From: Sphingomonas sp. KRR8
GTDB taxonomy: Bacteria; Pseudomonadota; Alphaproteobacteria; Sphingomonadales; Sphingomonadaceae
NCBI RefSeq assembly: GCF_023559245.1
Contig: NZ_CP097462.1
Location: 1,426,001 to 1,490,000 of the forward strand
Reading direction: 5' to 3'
DNA: 64,000 nt
The translations under genes were made by a program, and so were the position numbers. Below the pieces are notes generated by a model. It saw only the letters and a list, made by a program, of their open reading frames with translations, ran no database searches and was not told the origin of the DNA. Positions within the stretch are counted from its first letter, which is position 1, and the number at the start of each line of letters is the position of its first letter. Shown piece after piece: positions 55,159-63,709 of this stretch.

Positions 55159-56718
55159 GTGACCCTGCAGCCGGCCGAAACCCTCCTCATCGTCGACTTC
55201 GGCAGCCAGGTGACCCAGCTCATCGCCCGCCGCGTCCGCGAGGCCGGGGTCTATTGCGAGATCGCGCCCTTCAACGCCGCCGAGGAAGCGTTCAACCGCT
55301 TGCAGCCCAAGGGCATCATCTTCTCCGGCGGCCCGTCCTCCGTGACCTGGGAAGACAGCCCGCGCGCGCCGCAGGTCCTGTTCGACAGCGGCCTGCCCCT
55401 GCTCGGCATCTGCTACGGCCAGCAAACCCTGCACCAGCAGCTTGGCGGCACCGTCGTAACCTCCGACCAGAAGGAATTCGGCCGCGCCTTCATCGAGGTG
55501 GTCGCCCCGTCCGCCCTGTTCGACGGCCTTTGGCAGGTCGGCGAAAAGCACCAGGTGTGGATGAGTCACGGCGACCGGGTCGAGAGCCTGGCCGAGGGCT
55601 TCTCCGTCGTCGCCCGCTCCGAAGGGGCGCCCTTTGCCATCGCCACCGATGAGGAGCGCCGCCGCTACAGCCTGATGTTCCACCCCGAGGTGGTCCACAC
55701 GCCCGATGGCGGCAAGCTGCTCGCCAACTTCGCCCGCCACATCTGCGGCTGCGGCGGCGAGTGGAGCATGGAGGCCTACCGCCAGGCCAAGATCCGCGAC
55801 ATCCGCGATCAGGTCGGCACCGGCAAGGTCATCTGCGGCCTGTCCGGCGGCGTCGACAGCGCGGTCGCCGCCGTCCTCATCCACGAAGCCATCGGCGAGC
55901 AGCTGACCTGCGTCTTCGTCGACCACGGCCTGATGCGCGCCGCGGAGGCCGAACAGGTCGTCTCGCTTTTCCGCAACAGCTACAACATCCCGCTGGTCCA
56001 TGTGGAGGCGGAGGAGCTGTTCCTATCCGGTCTGGCCGGCGTCGCCGACCCGGAGGCCAAGCGCAAGTTCATCGGCAAGACCTTCATCGACGTGTTCGAG
56101 ACGGAGGCGACAAAGATCGGCGGCGCCCAGTTCCTGGCGCAGGGTACGCTCTACCCCGACGTGATCGAAAGCGTCAGCTTCACCGGTGGCCCGTCGGTGA
56201 CCATCAAGAGCCACCACAATGTCGGCGGTCTGCCCGAGCGCATGAACATGCAACTGGTCGAGCCCCTGCGCGAACTGTTCAAGGACGAGGTGCGCGAACT
56301 CGGCCGTGAGCTTGGCCTTCCCGAAGCGTTCGTCGGCCGTCACCCCTTCCCCGGCCCGGGCCTCGCCATCCGCATCCCCGGCGAAGTCACCAAGGACAAG
56401 TGCGACATTCTCCGCCGCGCCGACACCATCTACCTCGAGGAAATTCGCAACGCGGGCCTTTACGATGCCATTTGGCAGGCCTTCGCCGTGCTGCTCCCCG
56501 TCCGCACCGTTGGCGTGATGGGCGATGCGCGCACCTACGACTACGTCTGCGCGCTTCGCGCCGTGACCAGCGTCGATGGCATGACCGCCGACGTCTATCC
56601 CTTCAGCAGCGACTTCCTCAGCCGCACCGCGACCCGCATCGTCAACGAGGTCAAGGGCATCAATCGGGTGGTCTACGACTATACGTCCAAGCCGCCCGGC
56701 ACGATCGAGTGGGAATGA
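55159..56718 (+). CDS. guaA: GMP synthase (glutamine-hydrolysing)
   Basis: A 519-residue enzyme converting XMP to GMP. The class I amidotransferase domain (1-200) has the nucleophile in [16 protein letters not shown]. The ATP pyrophosphatase loop [18 protein letters not shown] lies near 230-247, and the C-terminal dimerisation domain ends [18 protein letters not shown]. It starts at GTG 55159 ([17 protein letters not shown]). Confidence 0.97.
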   Translation: MTLQPAETLLIVDFGSQVTQLIARRVREAGVYCEIAPFNAAEEAFNRLQPKGIIFSGGPSSVTWEDSPRAPQVLFDSGLPLLGICYGQQTLHQQLGGTVVTSDQKEFGRAFIEVVAPSALFDGLWQVGEKHQVWMSHGDRVESLAEGFSVVARSEGAPFAIATDEERRRYSLMFHPEVVHTPDGGKLLANFARHICGCGGEWSMEAYRQAKIRDIRDQVGTGKVICGLSGGVDSAVAAVLIHEAIGEQLTCVFVDHGLMRAAEAEQVVSLFRNSYNIPLVHVEAEELFLSGLAGVADPEAKRKFIGKTFIDVFETEATKIGGAQFLAQGTLYPDVIESVSFTGGPSVTIKSHHNVGGLPERMNMQLVEPLRELFKDEVRELGRELGLPEAFVGRHPFPGPGLAIRIPGEVTKDKCDILRRADTIYLEEIRNAGLYDAIWQAFAVLLPVRTVGVMGDARTYDYVCALRAVTSVDGMTADVYPFSSDFLSRTATRIVNEVKGINRVVYDYTSKPPGTIEWE

Positions 56719-56726
56719 ACGCGGGA

Positions 56727-56753
56727 CCGCAAGCATCCGGGGGATGCTTGCGG
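56727..56753. terminator. Hairpin between guaA and arsC
   Basis: CCGCAAGCATCC (56727-56738) pairs perfectly with GGATGCTTGCGG (56742-56753) around three G. The T-tail is weak on both strands (GCTTGATC on plus). It is probably the shared end of guaA and the convergent arsC. Confidence 0.55.
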
Positions 56754-56787
56754 GCTTGATCATCTGCCGCCAGGCCGTAGCGCCGGC

Positions 56788-57198
56788 TCAGCGCGGCCGA
56801 ACGACCTCGCCATCTTCCTTCGTGAAGCCTTCAGGCTGCTGTTCCAGCAGGTCCAGCACCTGCTCAGATGGCCGCGTCATCCTGGTCCCCTTGGGCGTGA
56901 CCACGATGGGGCGGTTCACCAGGATCGGATGCTCAACCATCGCCGCGAGGATGGCCTCGTCACTGACCCCGGCCCCCAGCAGCCCCAGCTCCTCCGCGGG
57001 CGTGCCCTTGGTCCGAAGCACATCGCGCGGACCCACGCCCATGGAGCTCAGCAGCTGCTCCAGCCGCTCGCGGGTCCAGCCTTCCTTGACGTACTCGACC
57101 ACGGTCGGCTGGTAACCCGCCGCCTCGATCATCGCCAGCGTATTGCGCGACGTGCCGCAGGCCGGGTTGTGGTAGATGGTGATGGGAAAGTCGCTCAT
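56788..57198 (-). CDS. arsC: Arsenate reductase, glutaredoxin-coupled type
   Basis: A 136-residue enzyme reducing arsenate to arsenite. The catalytic cysteine is C14 in YHNPACGTSRNTL, and the conserved arginines lie in LRTKGTPAEE, ILVNRPIVV and TPKGTRMTRPSE. The ATG at 57198 overlaps the upstream aquaporin stop as ATGA. The two genes are coupled and imply arsenite is passed to a membrane channel. No arsR, arsB, acr3 or arsH gene is in the window. Confidence 0.9.
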   Translation of the reverse strand: MSDFPITIYHNPACGTSRNTLAMIEAAGYQPTVVEYVKEGWTRERLEQLLSSMGVGPRDVLRTKGTPAEELGLLGAGVSDEAILAAMVEHPILVNRPIVVTPKGTRMTRPSEQVLDLLEQQPEGFTKEDGEVVRPR

Positions 57199-57905
57199 GG
57201 CCGCCGCTCCTGCCTGAACAGCCATCCGCCGATCAAGCCTCCCGCCATCGCCCCCACCAGTTGTCCGCCGATGAACCATGGCAGAGACACCGGCGCGATC
57301 CCGGCAAAGGTGTCGCTCAGCGACCGTGCCACGGTGACCGCCGGATTGGCGAAGGATGTGGAGGCAGTGAACCAGTAAGCGCTGGTGATGGTCAGCCCGA
57401 CGATGACCGGTGTCGCGTCGGGTCGGAAACGAAGCGAGCCCAGGATCGCGATGATCAGCGTGAAAGTCGCGACCACCTCCGACCAGGCCTGCCCCGGCTC
57501 GCCGCGAAGTCTGGTAGAAACCTGCCACAACGCCTCGCCGAACATCAGGTGTGCTGCCCATACCCCAAGCACCGCGCCCGCCAGTTGGACCGCCACATAG
57601 GCGACCGAGTGTCTCGCCGAAATCTCACGCCTCCAAGCGAACACGAGCGTCACCGCCGGGTTGAAGTGCGCACCGGACAAGGGCCCGAAGATGGTGATCA
57701 GCACCACCAGGCCAGCGCCGGTTGCAAGGGTGTTGCCCAGCAATGCGACGGCGGCGTTTCCGCCTGCCAGCCGCTCGCCCATGATCCCCGACCCGATCAC
57801 GATGGCCAGCAGCAGCGCTGTGCCCAGCCCTTCCGCAAATAGCCGCTGCCCCAGGCTGAAGTCCTCCAGCGGAGGCTCGAGGCTGGCGCGGTCGGCGACG
57901 GTCAT
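57195..57905 (-). CDS. MIP-family aquaglyceroporin, AqpS-like
   Basis: A 236-residue channel with six helices and the two NPA loops, SGAHFNPAVTLVF at about 80 and STSFANPAVTVARSL near 183. In Sinorhizobium meliloti a similar channel (AqpS) sits in an ars operon and lets arsenite leave the cell after ArsC acts. Here the 4-base overlap with arsC gives the same pairing. The substrate is inferred from context. Confidence 0.82.
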   Translation of the reverse strand: MTVADRASLEPPLEDFSLGQRLFAEGLGTALLLAIVIGSGIMGERLAGGNAAVALLGNTLATGAGLVVLITIFGPLSGAHFNPAVTLVFAWRREISARHSVAYVAVQLAGAVLGVWAAHLMFGEALWQVSTRLRGEPGQAWSEVVATFTLIIAILGSLRFRPDATPVIVGLTITSAYWFTASTSFANPAVTVARSLSDTFAGIAPVSLPWFIGGQLVGAMAGGLIGGWLFRQERRP

Positions 57906-58009
57906 GACCTTGTCATTAGGCGGCGCTCGTTACGGGGCCAAGACGATGCGCTTGCTCAATGGGCTGTTCACGCCCACCTTCGGCAAGCGAACGGTGAAGA
58001 GCGGAGCGC

Positions 58010-59608
58010 ATGGAAAGCATCGGCGACGACCTCACGGCCATGCGGCCGACCCCCTTCAGCGACGAGGAACTGGCCGCCATGCGTGCCGCTGGGGAAGAGC
58101 GCACCTACTCGTCCGGCGATATCGTCCTGTCCGCGGGACAGCCCCAGGACCGCTTCGTGCTCGTCCTCGAAGGCGAGATCGAGGTGGTCGATCCGGCTAC
58201 CGACCTGCGCATGATGGAATCCAGCCTCCGGGCGGGACAGTTCATGGGCGAACTCGGCTTCCTCAACGGCGCTCCGATGACCTTGGCGATGCGGGCGTCC
58301 ATGCCGACCCGGACGCTCGAAGTGCCGCGCCCGGCCATGCTGGCGCTGATGGGCCAGGTGCCCGAGATCGGTGACCATGTCCTGACCGTCTTCGCCGCGC
58401 GCCGCCGGATGATCGTGGCGGAAGGCCGCAGCAGCATCTTCCTGTTCGGGCAGGACGATGACCCGGCGATCGCGCGGGTCGCGAGCTTCCTGTCGCGTAA
58501 TCGCATCGCTTTCCGCAGCGCTCCGGCAGCCGACGGTCCGGGCGGCCGCCCGGGAGTGTCCTTCGCCGGAGAACCGATCGTCCCGCCCACCACCCGCTGC
58601 CTTGCCGAGCGGCTCGGGCTCCATCTCGACCCCGGCACGGACGAGCAACTCGACCTGCTCATCGTCGGCGGCGGGCCGGCCGGAGTCGCGGCGGCGGTCT
58701 ACGCGGGCTCCGAGGGGCTGTCCGCGCTGGTGATCGAGGACAGCGCCATCGGCGGCCAGGCCGGGACCAGCAGCCGGATCGAAAATTACATGGGCTTCCC
58801 GACCGGCATCTCGGGGGCCGACCTCACCTTCCGCGGCCAGGTGCAGGCGATGAAGTTCGGCACCCGCTTCGCCATGCCGCGCCGGGTCGAGGCGCTGGAG
58901 AAGACGGCCGACGGCTTCTGCGCCACCCTCGATGACGGTGCCCGGCTGTGCGCCCGCGCGGTGCTGGTGGCGACGGGCGTCCAGTATCGCCGCTTGCCGA
59001 TTGACCGCCTGGCCGACTTCGAGGGCGCCGGCGTCTACTACGCCGCGACCGAGATGGAGGCGCGCTTCTGCCGCGAGACGGAAGCGGTGGTGATCGGCGG
59101 CGGCAACAGCGCGGGTCAGGCCGCCATGTACCTGTCGCGCACCGCCCGTCACGTTCACCTGCTGGTCCGCTCGGGCTCGCTTGCCTCCACCATGAGCGCC
59201 TACCTGCGCGATCGGCTCGAGGCCGACCCGCGCATCACCATCCATTACCACAGCCAGCTGTGCGGCCTCGACGGCGATGACAAGCTCGCGGCGGTGCGCA
59301 TCGCCGGCCCAGACGGCGAGCAGACCCTTCAGGCCTCCGCCCTGTTCATCATGATCGGGGCCGCGCCCAACACCGACTGGCTGTCAGGGCTGGTCGAGCT
59401 CGATCCCAAGGGCTTCGTCCGGACCGGCCGCGACGTGGGCGGCGGCAGCGGATTCGAGACCTCGCACCCCGGCATCTTCGCCGTTGGCGACGTCCGCGCC
59501 GGCTCCGTCAAGCGCGTCGCCTCCTCGGTGGGTGAGGGCTCGGTCGTGGTCAGCGCCATCTGGAGCCACCTCAACCCGCCGCCCGCAAGCACCGGCATCG
59601 GCGGGTGA
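58010..59608 (+). CDS. Cyclic-nucleotide-binding-domain / thioredoxin-reductase-like flavoprotein lacking CxxC
   Basis: A 532-residue cytoplasmic protein. Residues about 15-135 form a CNBD-like fold (GQFMGELGFLNGAPMTLAMR resembles the phosphate-binding cassette, but the Arg of the usual PRAA is Met). A linker follows to about 215, then a TrxR-type flavoprotein with FAD loop LLIVGGGPAGVAAAVYAG and NADPH loop AVVIGGGNSAGQAAMYL. At the place of the redox CATC the sequence reads YYAATEME, so no disulfide is formed. The partner is unknown. It is followed by a GTGA-overlapping membrane gene. Confidence 0.8.
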   Translation: MESIGDDLTAMRPTPFSDEELAAMRAAGEERTYSSGDIVLSAGQPQDRFVLVLEGEIEVVDPATDLRMMESSLRAGQFMGELGFLNGAPMTLAMRASMPTRTLEVPRPAMLALMGQVPEIGDHVLTVFAARRRMIVAEGRSSIFLFGQDDDPAIARVASFLSRNRIAFRSAPAADGPGGRPGVSFAGEPIVPPTTRCLAERLGLHLDPGTDEQLDLLIVGGGPAGVAAAVYAGSEGLSALVIEDSAIGGQAGTSSRIENYMGFPTGISGADLTFRGQVQAMKFGTRFAMPRRVEALEKTADGFCATLDDGARLCARAVLVATGVQYRRLPIDRLADFEGAGVYYAATEMEARFCRETEAVVIGGGNSAGQAAMYLSRTARHVHLLVRSGSLASTMSAYLRDRLEADPRITIHYHSQLCGLDGDDKLAAVRIAGPDGEQTLQASALFIMIGAAPNTDWLSGLVELDPKGFVRTGRDVGGGSGFETSHPGIFAVGDVRAGSVKRVASSVGEGSVVVSAIWSHLNPPPASTGIGG

Positions 59609-60111
59609 GCGCCGCGCCACCGATACCGATCAAGCGAAGGGTGCTCGGCCTTCTCGCGGTGGCGGTCGCGGTCTGGCTGCTCATCGTGCTCTGGGTGGCG
59701 GGGCATGACGCCTGGCTGGGGATCAAGATCGACGATCCTTATTGGCCGTTGCGCCTCCGCAGCCTGCTCGTCCTCGCCGCCGTCTTCGGCCTTCCGATTG
59801 CCATCGGCGCGAGCCTGCTCGTCGGCCTGCCGCTCTGGGCGTTGGCCGAGCGCCTGGGCCTCCGAACCCGCCGCGCCGGCCTGCTCATCGGCGCGCTCGC
59901 CGGGCTGTGTATCGGCGGCCTGGGCACGGCCTATACAGTGCTTCGGCTGGTTCCCGGACAGATGTTCATGAGTGATGACGAGGTGATCATCGAGCACGGC
60001 CACCTCACCGCCATCGGTTGGGCCAACGAGGGCTGGAACGCGCTCGAACTGGCGCTGCTCGGGGCGCTCGCCGGACCGCTCGCGATCCATGTCGCACGGC
60101 GTCGCCCCTGA
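59605..60111 (+). CDS. Small polytopic membrane protein
   Basis: A 168-residue protein with about four hydrophobic helices (VLGLLAVAVAVWLLIVLWVA near 13-32; SLLVLAAVFGLPIAIGASLL near 53-72; LLIGALAGLCIGGLGTAYTV near 93-112; and LELALLGALAGPLAIHV near the end). Not recognised. The GTG start overlaps the stop of the CNBD flavoprotein as GTGA, suggesting joint expression and possibly a joint role. Confidence 0.7.
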   Translation: MSAAPPIPIKRRVLGLLAVAVAVWLLIVLWVAGHDAWLGIKIDDPYWPLRLRSLLVLAAVFGLPIAIGASLLVGLPLWALAERLGLRTRRAGLLIGALAGLCIGGLGTAYTVLRLVPGQMFMSDDEVIIEHGHLTAIGWANEGWNALELALLGALAGPLAIHVARRRP

Positions 60112-60186
60112 CCTCCCCGGTTAACGTCAACTTGCCGTTTACCGGCGTCTTGACGCCGCCGCTCCGCTCGGCTGCATCGCTGTTCC

Positions 60187-60753
60187 ATGCGCAAGCTCCT
60201 TCTTCCTGCCGCCGCCTTCGCTACCCTGCTGGCGGGCTGCGCGACGACTCCGACCCGCACCGTGCAGGCACCCCCGCCGGCCCCCGTCGCCGAGCTTACG
60301 TACAAGTGGACCAACGGCTTCGCTCCGCAGGCCCGCAAGGACGCGCTCGCCACGTTCGGCCCGCTGGCCCTGCGCCCCGGCGATTTCCGCTTCACCCCGG
60401 CCATTCCTGATGGCGATGCCAAGGTCGTCATCGACCTGCTCACCCAGACCTTCTACGTCTACAAGGGCGACGCGCTGGTCGGCGTGTCCACCCTGTCCAG
60501 CGGCAAGAAGGGCCGCGAAACGCCGCTGGGCTTCTGGACCGTCTTCCGCAAGCAGGTGAAGGGCTATTCGCGGCGCTACGACAATGCGCCCATGCCGTTC
60601 ATGCAGATGTATGACGAGAAGGGGATCGCCTTCCACGCCGGCGCCCTGCCCGGCTATCCCGCCAGCCACGGCTGCGTCCGTTTGCCCTACAAGTTCGCCG
60701 AGAAACTCTATGGCCTGACCAAGGTCGGAACCAAGGTCATCATCGAGGGCTGA
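60187..60753 (+). CDS. L,D-transpeptidase (YkuD), lipoprotein
   Basis: A 188-residue enzyme expected to form 3-3 cross-links in peptidoglycan or attach proteins to it. The signal MRKLLLPAAAFATLLAGCAT has a clear lipobox with C18. The YkuD domain spans about 78-187. Its active site is H150 in IAFHAGALPG and H161-G-C163 in PASHGCVRLP, with C163 as nucleophile. Followed by a 266-bp gap containing a long hairpin. Confidence 0.9.
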   Translation: MRKLLLPAAAFATLLAGCATTPTRTVQAPPPAPVAELTYKWTNGFAPQARKDALATFGPLALRPGDFRFTPAIPDGDAKVVIDLLTQTFYVYKGDALVGVSTLSSGKKGRETPLGFWTVFRKQVKGYSRRYDNAPMPFMQMYDEKGIAFHAGALPGYPASHGCVRLPYKFAEKLYGLTKVGTKVIIEG

Positions 60754-60891
60754 GGGCGCATCTCGTTGGCAGCCATGAACAATCTTTCATTGGCATTCCA
60801 CCTCAAGGCGAGCGCCGAAGGACTAAACCTACTGGCATTGAAGTAGGCTCGCTCGGCAAAGACTCCCTTCGTTCTGAGTTGATTGAGCCTC

Positions 60892-60957
60892 GCTGCATCC
60901 CGCCGGAGCCGGCCCGGGGCACCCCCTGTCCTCGGTCCGGCACCGGCGGGATGCAGC
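60892..60957. repeat. Long hairpin: 15-bp perfect inverted repeat
   Basis: GCTGCATCCCGCCGG (60892-60906) pairs perfectly with its inverted copy at 60943-60957. After one mismatch the stem extends by five more pairs (60908-60912 with 60937-60941). No T-run follows either arm. It lies 63 bases before the response regulator start, in its probable leader. Confidence 0.65.
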
Positions 60958-61019
60958 ATGTTTCCAGTTCAGCCAGGCGTGATACAAGCATGCACCAAGG
61001 TGCGGTTCGAGAGGTGGCG

Positions 61020-61700
61020 ATGGGCCGCAAGATTCTGATCGTTGAGGACGATGCCGAAACGGCATCCTATCTGACGCGCGGCCTCACCGAGGAAGGCCAT
61101 AGCGTCGATCATGCCGCCAACGGTCAGGACGGGCTATTCCGCGCCACGGATGGACACTTCGACCTTATCATCCTCGACCGGATGCTGCCGGGGCTGGACG
61201 GAATCGCGGTCCTGAAGGCCCTGCGCGCGGCCGGCATCACCACTCCCGTGCTCGTCCTCTCCGCGCTGGCGTCCGTCGGGGACCGCATCGATGGGCTGGA
61301 AAGCGGCTCGGATGATTATCTGGTGAAACCCTTCTCCTTCGCCGAGCTGCTGGCGCGCGCCAATGCGCTGCTCCGGCGGAGCGAGGCACGGGTCAATGTC
61401 GATCCCAAGCTGACCGTCGCCGACCTCGAGATCGATCCGCTTGCCCGCAGCGTCCGACGCGCCGGCAAGAAGCTCGACCTCAAGCCGCGCGAATATCTGC
61501 TGCTCGAATATTTCGCCCGCAACGCCGGACGCGTGGTCACCCGCACCATGTTGCTGGAGAAGGTGTGGGACTATCATTTCGACCCAGGGACGAACGTGAT
61601 CGACGTCCACGTCAGCCGCCTCCGGCGCAAGCTGGACGACGGGTTTGACAAGCCTCTGCTGCACACGGTGCGCGGCGCGGGCTACATGCTGGCGGCGTAG
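61020..61700 (+). CDS. OmpR-family response regulator
   Basis: A 226-residue two-component regulator. The receiver domain (1-118) has acidic residues ED10-11, phosphoacceptor D53 in LIILDRMLPGLDG and the lysine of YLVKPFSF. The winged-helix domain (about 128-226) includes LKPREYLLLEYFARNAGRVV and the recognition-helix segment VIDVHVSRLRRKLDD. GAGGTGGCG precedes the ATG at 61020. It is followed after 6 bases by its kinase. Confidence 0.92.
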   Translation: MGRKILIVEDDAETASYLTRGLTEEGHSVDHAANGQDGLFRATDGHFDLIILDRMLPGLDGIAVLKALRAAGITTPVLVLSALASVGDRIDGLESGSDDYLVKPFSFAELLARANALLRRSEARVNVDPKLTVADLEIDPLARSVRRAGKKLDLKPREYLLLEYFARNAGRVVTRTMLLEKVWDYHFDPGTNVIDVHVSRLRRKLDDGFDKPLLHTVRGAGYMLAA

Positions 61701-61706
61701 GCAAGG

Positions 61707-63077
61707 GTGCCGATCACGCTGCGCATCGCCCTGTTCGCGGGGCTTCTCGCGCTGCTGTCCAACCTTGCCGTGATCGGCTTCATCACCTTCCGCACGCACG
61801 ACGAGATGTCGTCCAACCGCTACCGCCAGCTGCAGGAGCAGGGTGAGGCGCTTGCCGACGTCAATCGCAGCGGTGGCCTCCCCGCTCTGCGCAACGCCGT
61901 GCTCGACCCCGATCTGCAGAATGATCCGCAGGCGGTGGTCGCGATCGTCGACAACAACGGCAATCCGCTCGTCGGCTCACTTCAGTCGCGGCCCGACTGG
62001 CGGGAGCCGCTGCACGAGGGTTACCTCACCACGAAGGTCCGCAAGCACGGCGATCCGGTCGCCCGCGAAGCTTCCGTTCGTCTTTTCCGCGCCGACCCGC
62101 AGCACTGGCTGCTGACCGGCCGCCTCACCGGCGATGAGATGGCCGTACGAGAGATCCTCGAACGGTCATTGCTGATCGGCCTCGCCATCGCGGTTCTGCT
62201 CGGGCTGCTGACCGGCGGCCTTCTCGCGCAATTCGTCGAGCGTCGCGTCCGCGACATCGTGGGGATCACCAGCGCGTTCGGCGCCGGCGACTTCGCCCGC
62301 CGACTGCCGGTGCAGGCCAAGGGCGGGGACGCCTTCGCCGGCCTGTCGCGTCAGATCAATCAGATGCTCGACCGCATCGCCACTCTGATGGAAGAGCTTC
62401 GGATGCTCACCGACAGCCTGGCGCACGACCTGCGCTCCCCGGTCAGCCGCCTCCGCTCCGCCGCCGACGCCGCGGTCAGCGCCACCGACGAGCAGGAACG
62501 CGACCTGCTGCTCGGCAACGTCATCGCCCAGGCCGACTCGCTGATGCGCGTGCTCACCACCGTGCTCGAAATCGGCCGCTCCGAATCGAGGACCGCGCGA
62601 AGCCAGTTCACCCGCTTCGACCCCGACGAGCTCGGCCGCGAGCTGGTCGAGATGTACGAACCGGTCGCGGAAGAGCAGGGCGTCACCCTCTCCTTCGGCA
62701 GCGCGGCCCATCCCGCCACCGTCTTCGGTCACCGCCAGTTGCTTGCCCAGGCGCTCAGCAACCTCATCGAGAATTCCCTTAATTACGGCGCTTCGGGCGG
62801 AGAGATCCGCGTCTTCATCGCCGCCGACGAGGATACGCTTCGGCTTGGCGTCGCCGACCGAGGGCCTGGCATCCCGGCCGAGCGCCGTGAAGAGGCGCGC
62901 CGCCGCTTCGGCCGGCTCGATCCCAGCCGCTCGCGCCAGGGCGCCGGGCTTGGCCTACCGCTGGTGCAGGCGATCGCCCACCTTCATGACGGCGAGCTGG
63001 TGCTGCGCGACAATCGCCCGGGGCTAAGCGCGGAGCTGGAGCTCCCGCTGGACCCGCCGGCCGAAGCGACAGCCTAA
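61707..63077 (+). CDS. Sensor histidine kinase paired with the OmpR-type regulator
   Basis: A 456-residue membrane kinase with helices at about 6-28 and 152-174, a periplasmic domain of roughly 120 residues and a HAMP domain. The HisKA phosphoacceptor is H240 in DSLAHDLRSPVSRLR. The ATPase boxes are LIENSLNYGASGG (N), VADRGPGIPAERR (G1) and GAGLGLPLVQAIAHLHDG (G2), all intact. The start is GTG at 61707. The signal sensed is unknown. Confidence 0.92.
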   Translation: MPITLRIALFAGLLALLSNLAVIGFITFRTHDEMSSNRYRQLQEQGEALADVNRSGGLPALRNAVLDPDLQNDPQAVVAIVDNNGNPLVGSLQSRPDWREPLHEGYLTTKVRKHGDPVAREASVRLFRADPQHWLLTGRLTGDEMAVREILERSLLIGLAIAVLLGLLTGGLLAQFVERRVRDIVGITSAFGAGDFARRLPVQAKGGDAFAGLSRQINQMLDRIATLMEELRMLTDSLAHDLRSPVSRLRSAADAAVSATDEQERDLLLGNVIAQADSLMRVLTTVLEIGRSESRTARSQFTRFDPDELGRELVEMYEPVAEEQGVTLSFGSAAHPATVFGHRQLLAQALSNLIENSLNYGASGGEIRVFIAADEDTLRLGVADRGPGIPAERREEARRRFGRLDPSRSRQGAGLGLPLVQAIAHLHDGELVLRDNRPGLSAELELPLDPPAEATA

Positions 63078-63262
63078 AGCACGAAGGGCGGCGGCTCGAC
63101 CGCTTGGCGTGGCCCCGCCTGAAGCTCGATCTCCCGCATCTTTCGGAAGTGCAGCGAACTTAGCTGCAGGTGCGCTCGCGCCACCCGGATGGAGCTGCAG
63201 GCCAACCCCAGGTTCAGCTCGCGGTTGGCTCGCTCGCGGTGATAGTCGAGGTCCTTGTCCAT
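63074..63262 (-). CDS. Small protein of unknown function, 62 residues
   Basis: Reads MDKDLDYHRERANRELNLGL followed by an amphipathic segment (RVARAHLQLSSLHFRKMREI) that suggests helices. No family recognised. The ATG at 63262 begins the more conserved-looking part; upstream residues of the frame are Arg/Gly rich and doubtful. Its stop overlaps that of the convergent kinase gene by 3 bases. Confidence 0.55.
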   Translation of the reverse strand: MDKDLDYHRERANRELNLGLACSSIRVARAHLQLSSLHFRKMREIELQAGPRQAVEPPPFVL

Positions 63263-63322
63263 GCCGCCACCATGACCCGCGCGGATGGCGCTGCGGTGCC
63301 GGACTCGTGACGGCACGAAGAC

Positions 63323-63604
63323 TCAGTTGATCAGCCACTCGGTATCGACGTTGCGCCACTCCGACGCGCCCACCAGCGCCTGATGGTTCATCCGGATCGA
63401 ATGGATGGTCGCCTCGATCTCGCGCCGCCAGTGATCGAGGAAGTGGCTCAGCGCGGGATATTTGGGCGCGATGTCATATTGCTGGAAGGAGAATAGCTGC
63501 AGCAGGCTCGGATGATCCGGCATGAAATAATGCACTTCGACGAGGCTCAGCCCATAGCCTTGCAGCTGAAGCTCAAGGTCGGGGGTGACGAGGCCCTTGC
63601 GCAT
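63323..63604 (-). CDS. usg: Usg-family protein
   Basis: A 93-residue protein of the Usg family, found mainly in alphaproteobacteria. The family pattern is clear: EVHYFMPDHPSLLQLFSFQQ followed by YDIAPKYPALSHFLDHWRREIE and HSIRMNHQALV. Function is not established; the name comes from a gene upstream of trpF in Caulobacter. The ATG at 63604 (MRKGLVTPDLE) has GAGAGGAG just upstream. Confidence 0.85.
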   Translation of the reverse strand: MRKGLVTPDLELQLQGYGLSLVEVHYFMPDHPSLLQLFSFQQYDIAPKYPALSHFLDHWRREIEATIHSIRMNHQALVGASEWRNVDTEWLIN

Positions 63605-63630
63605 TGCTCCTCTCCGTTGCTCTCCTTGTC

Positions 63631-63656
63631 GACGCATATGGTTGCGATTGCGTTCC
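63631..63656 (-). promoter_or_regulatory. Near-consensus EcfG-type promoter for usg
   Basis: On the minus strand GGAAC (63656-63652), 17 bases, CGTC (63634-63631), one base off consensus. It would start transcription about 20 bases before the usg ATG. Confidence 0.35.
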
Positions 63657-63709
63657 CAACGTCAAGCTGCGCCACTATGCAGGTGAACTTCTCAATCCAG
63701 AGGGCAGGA

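Noticed and set aside
60892..60957. Rho-independent terminator for the L,D-transpeptidase gene
   Set aside because: No T-run follows the stem, and it is 139 bases from the stop and closer to the next gene.
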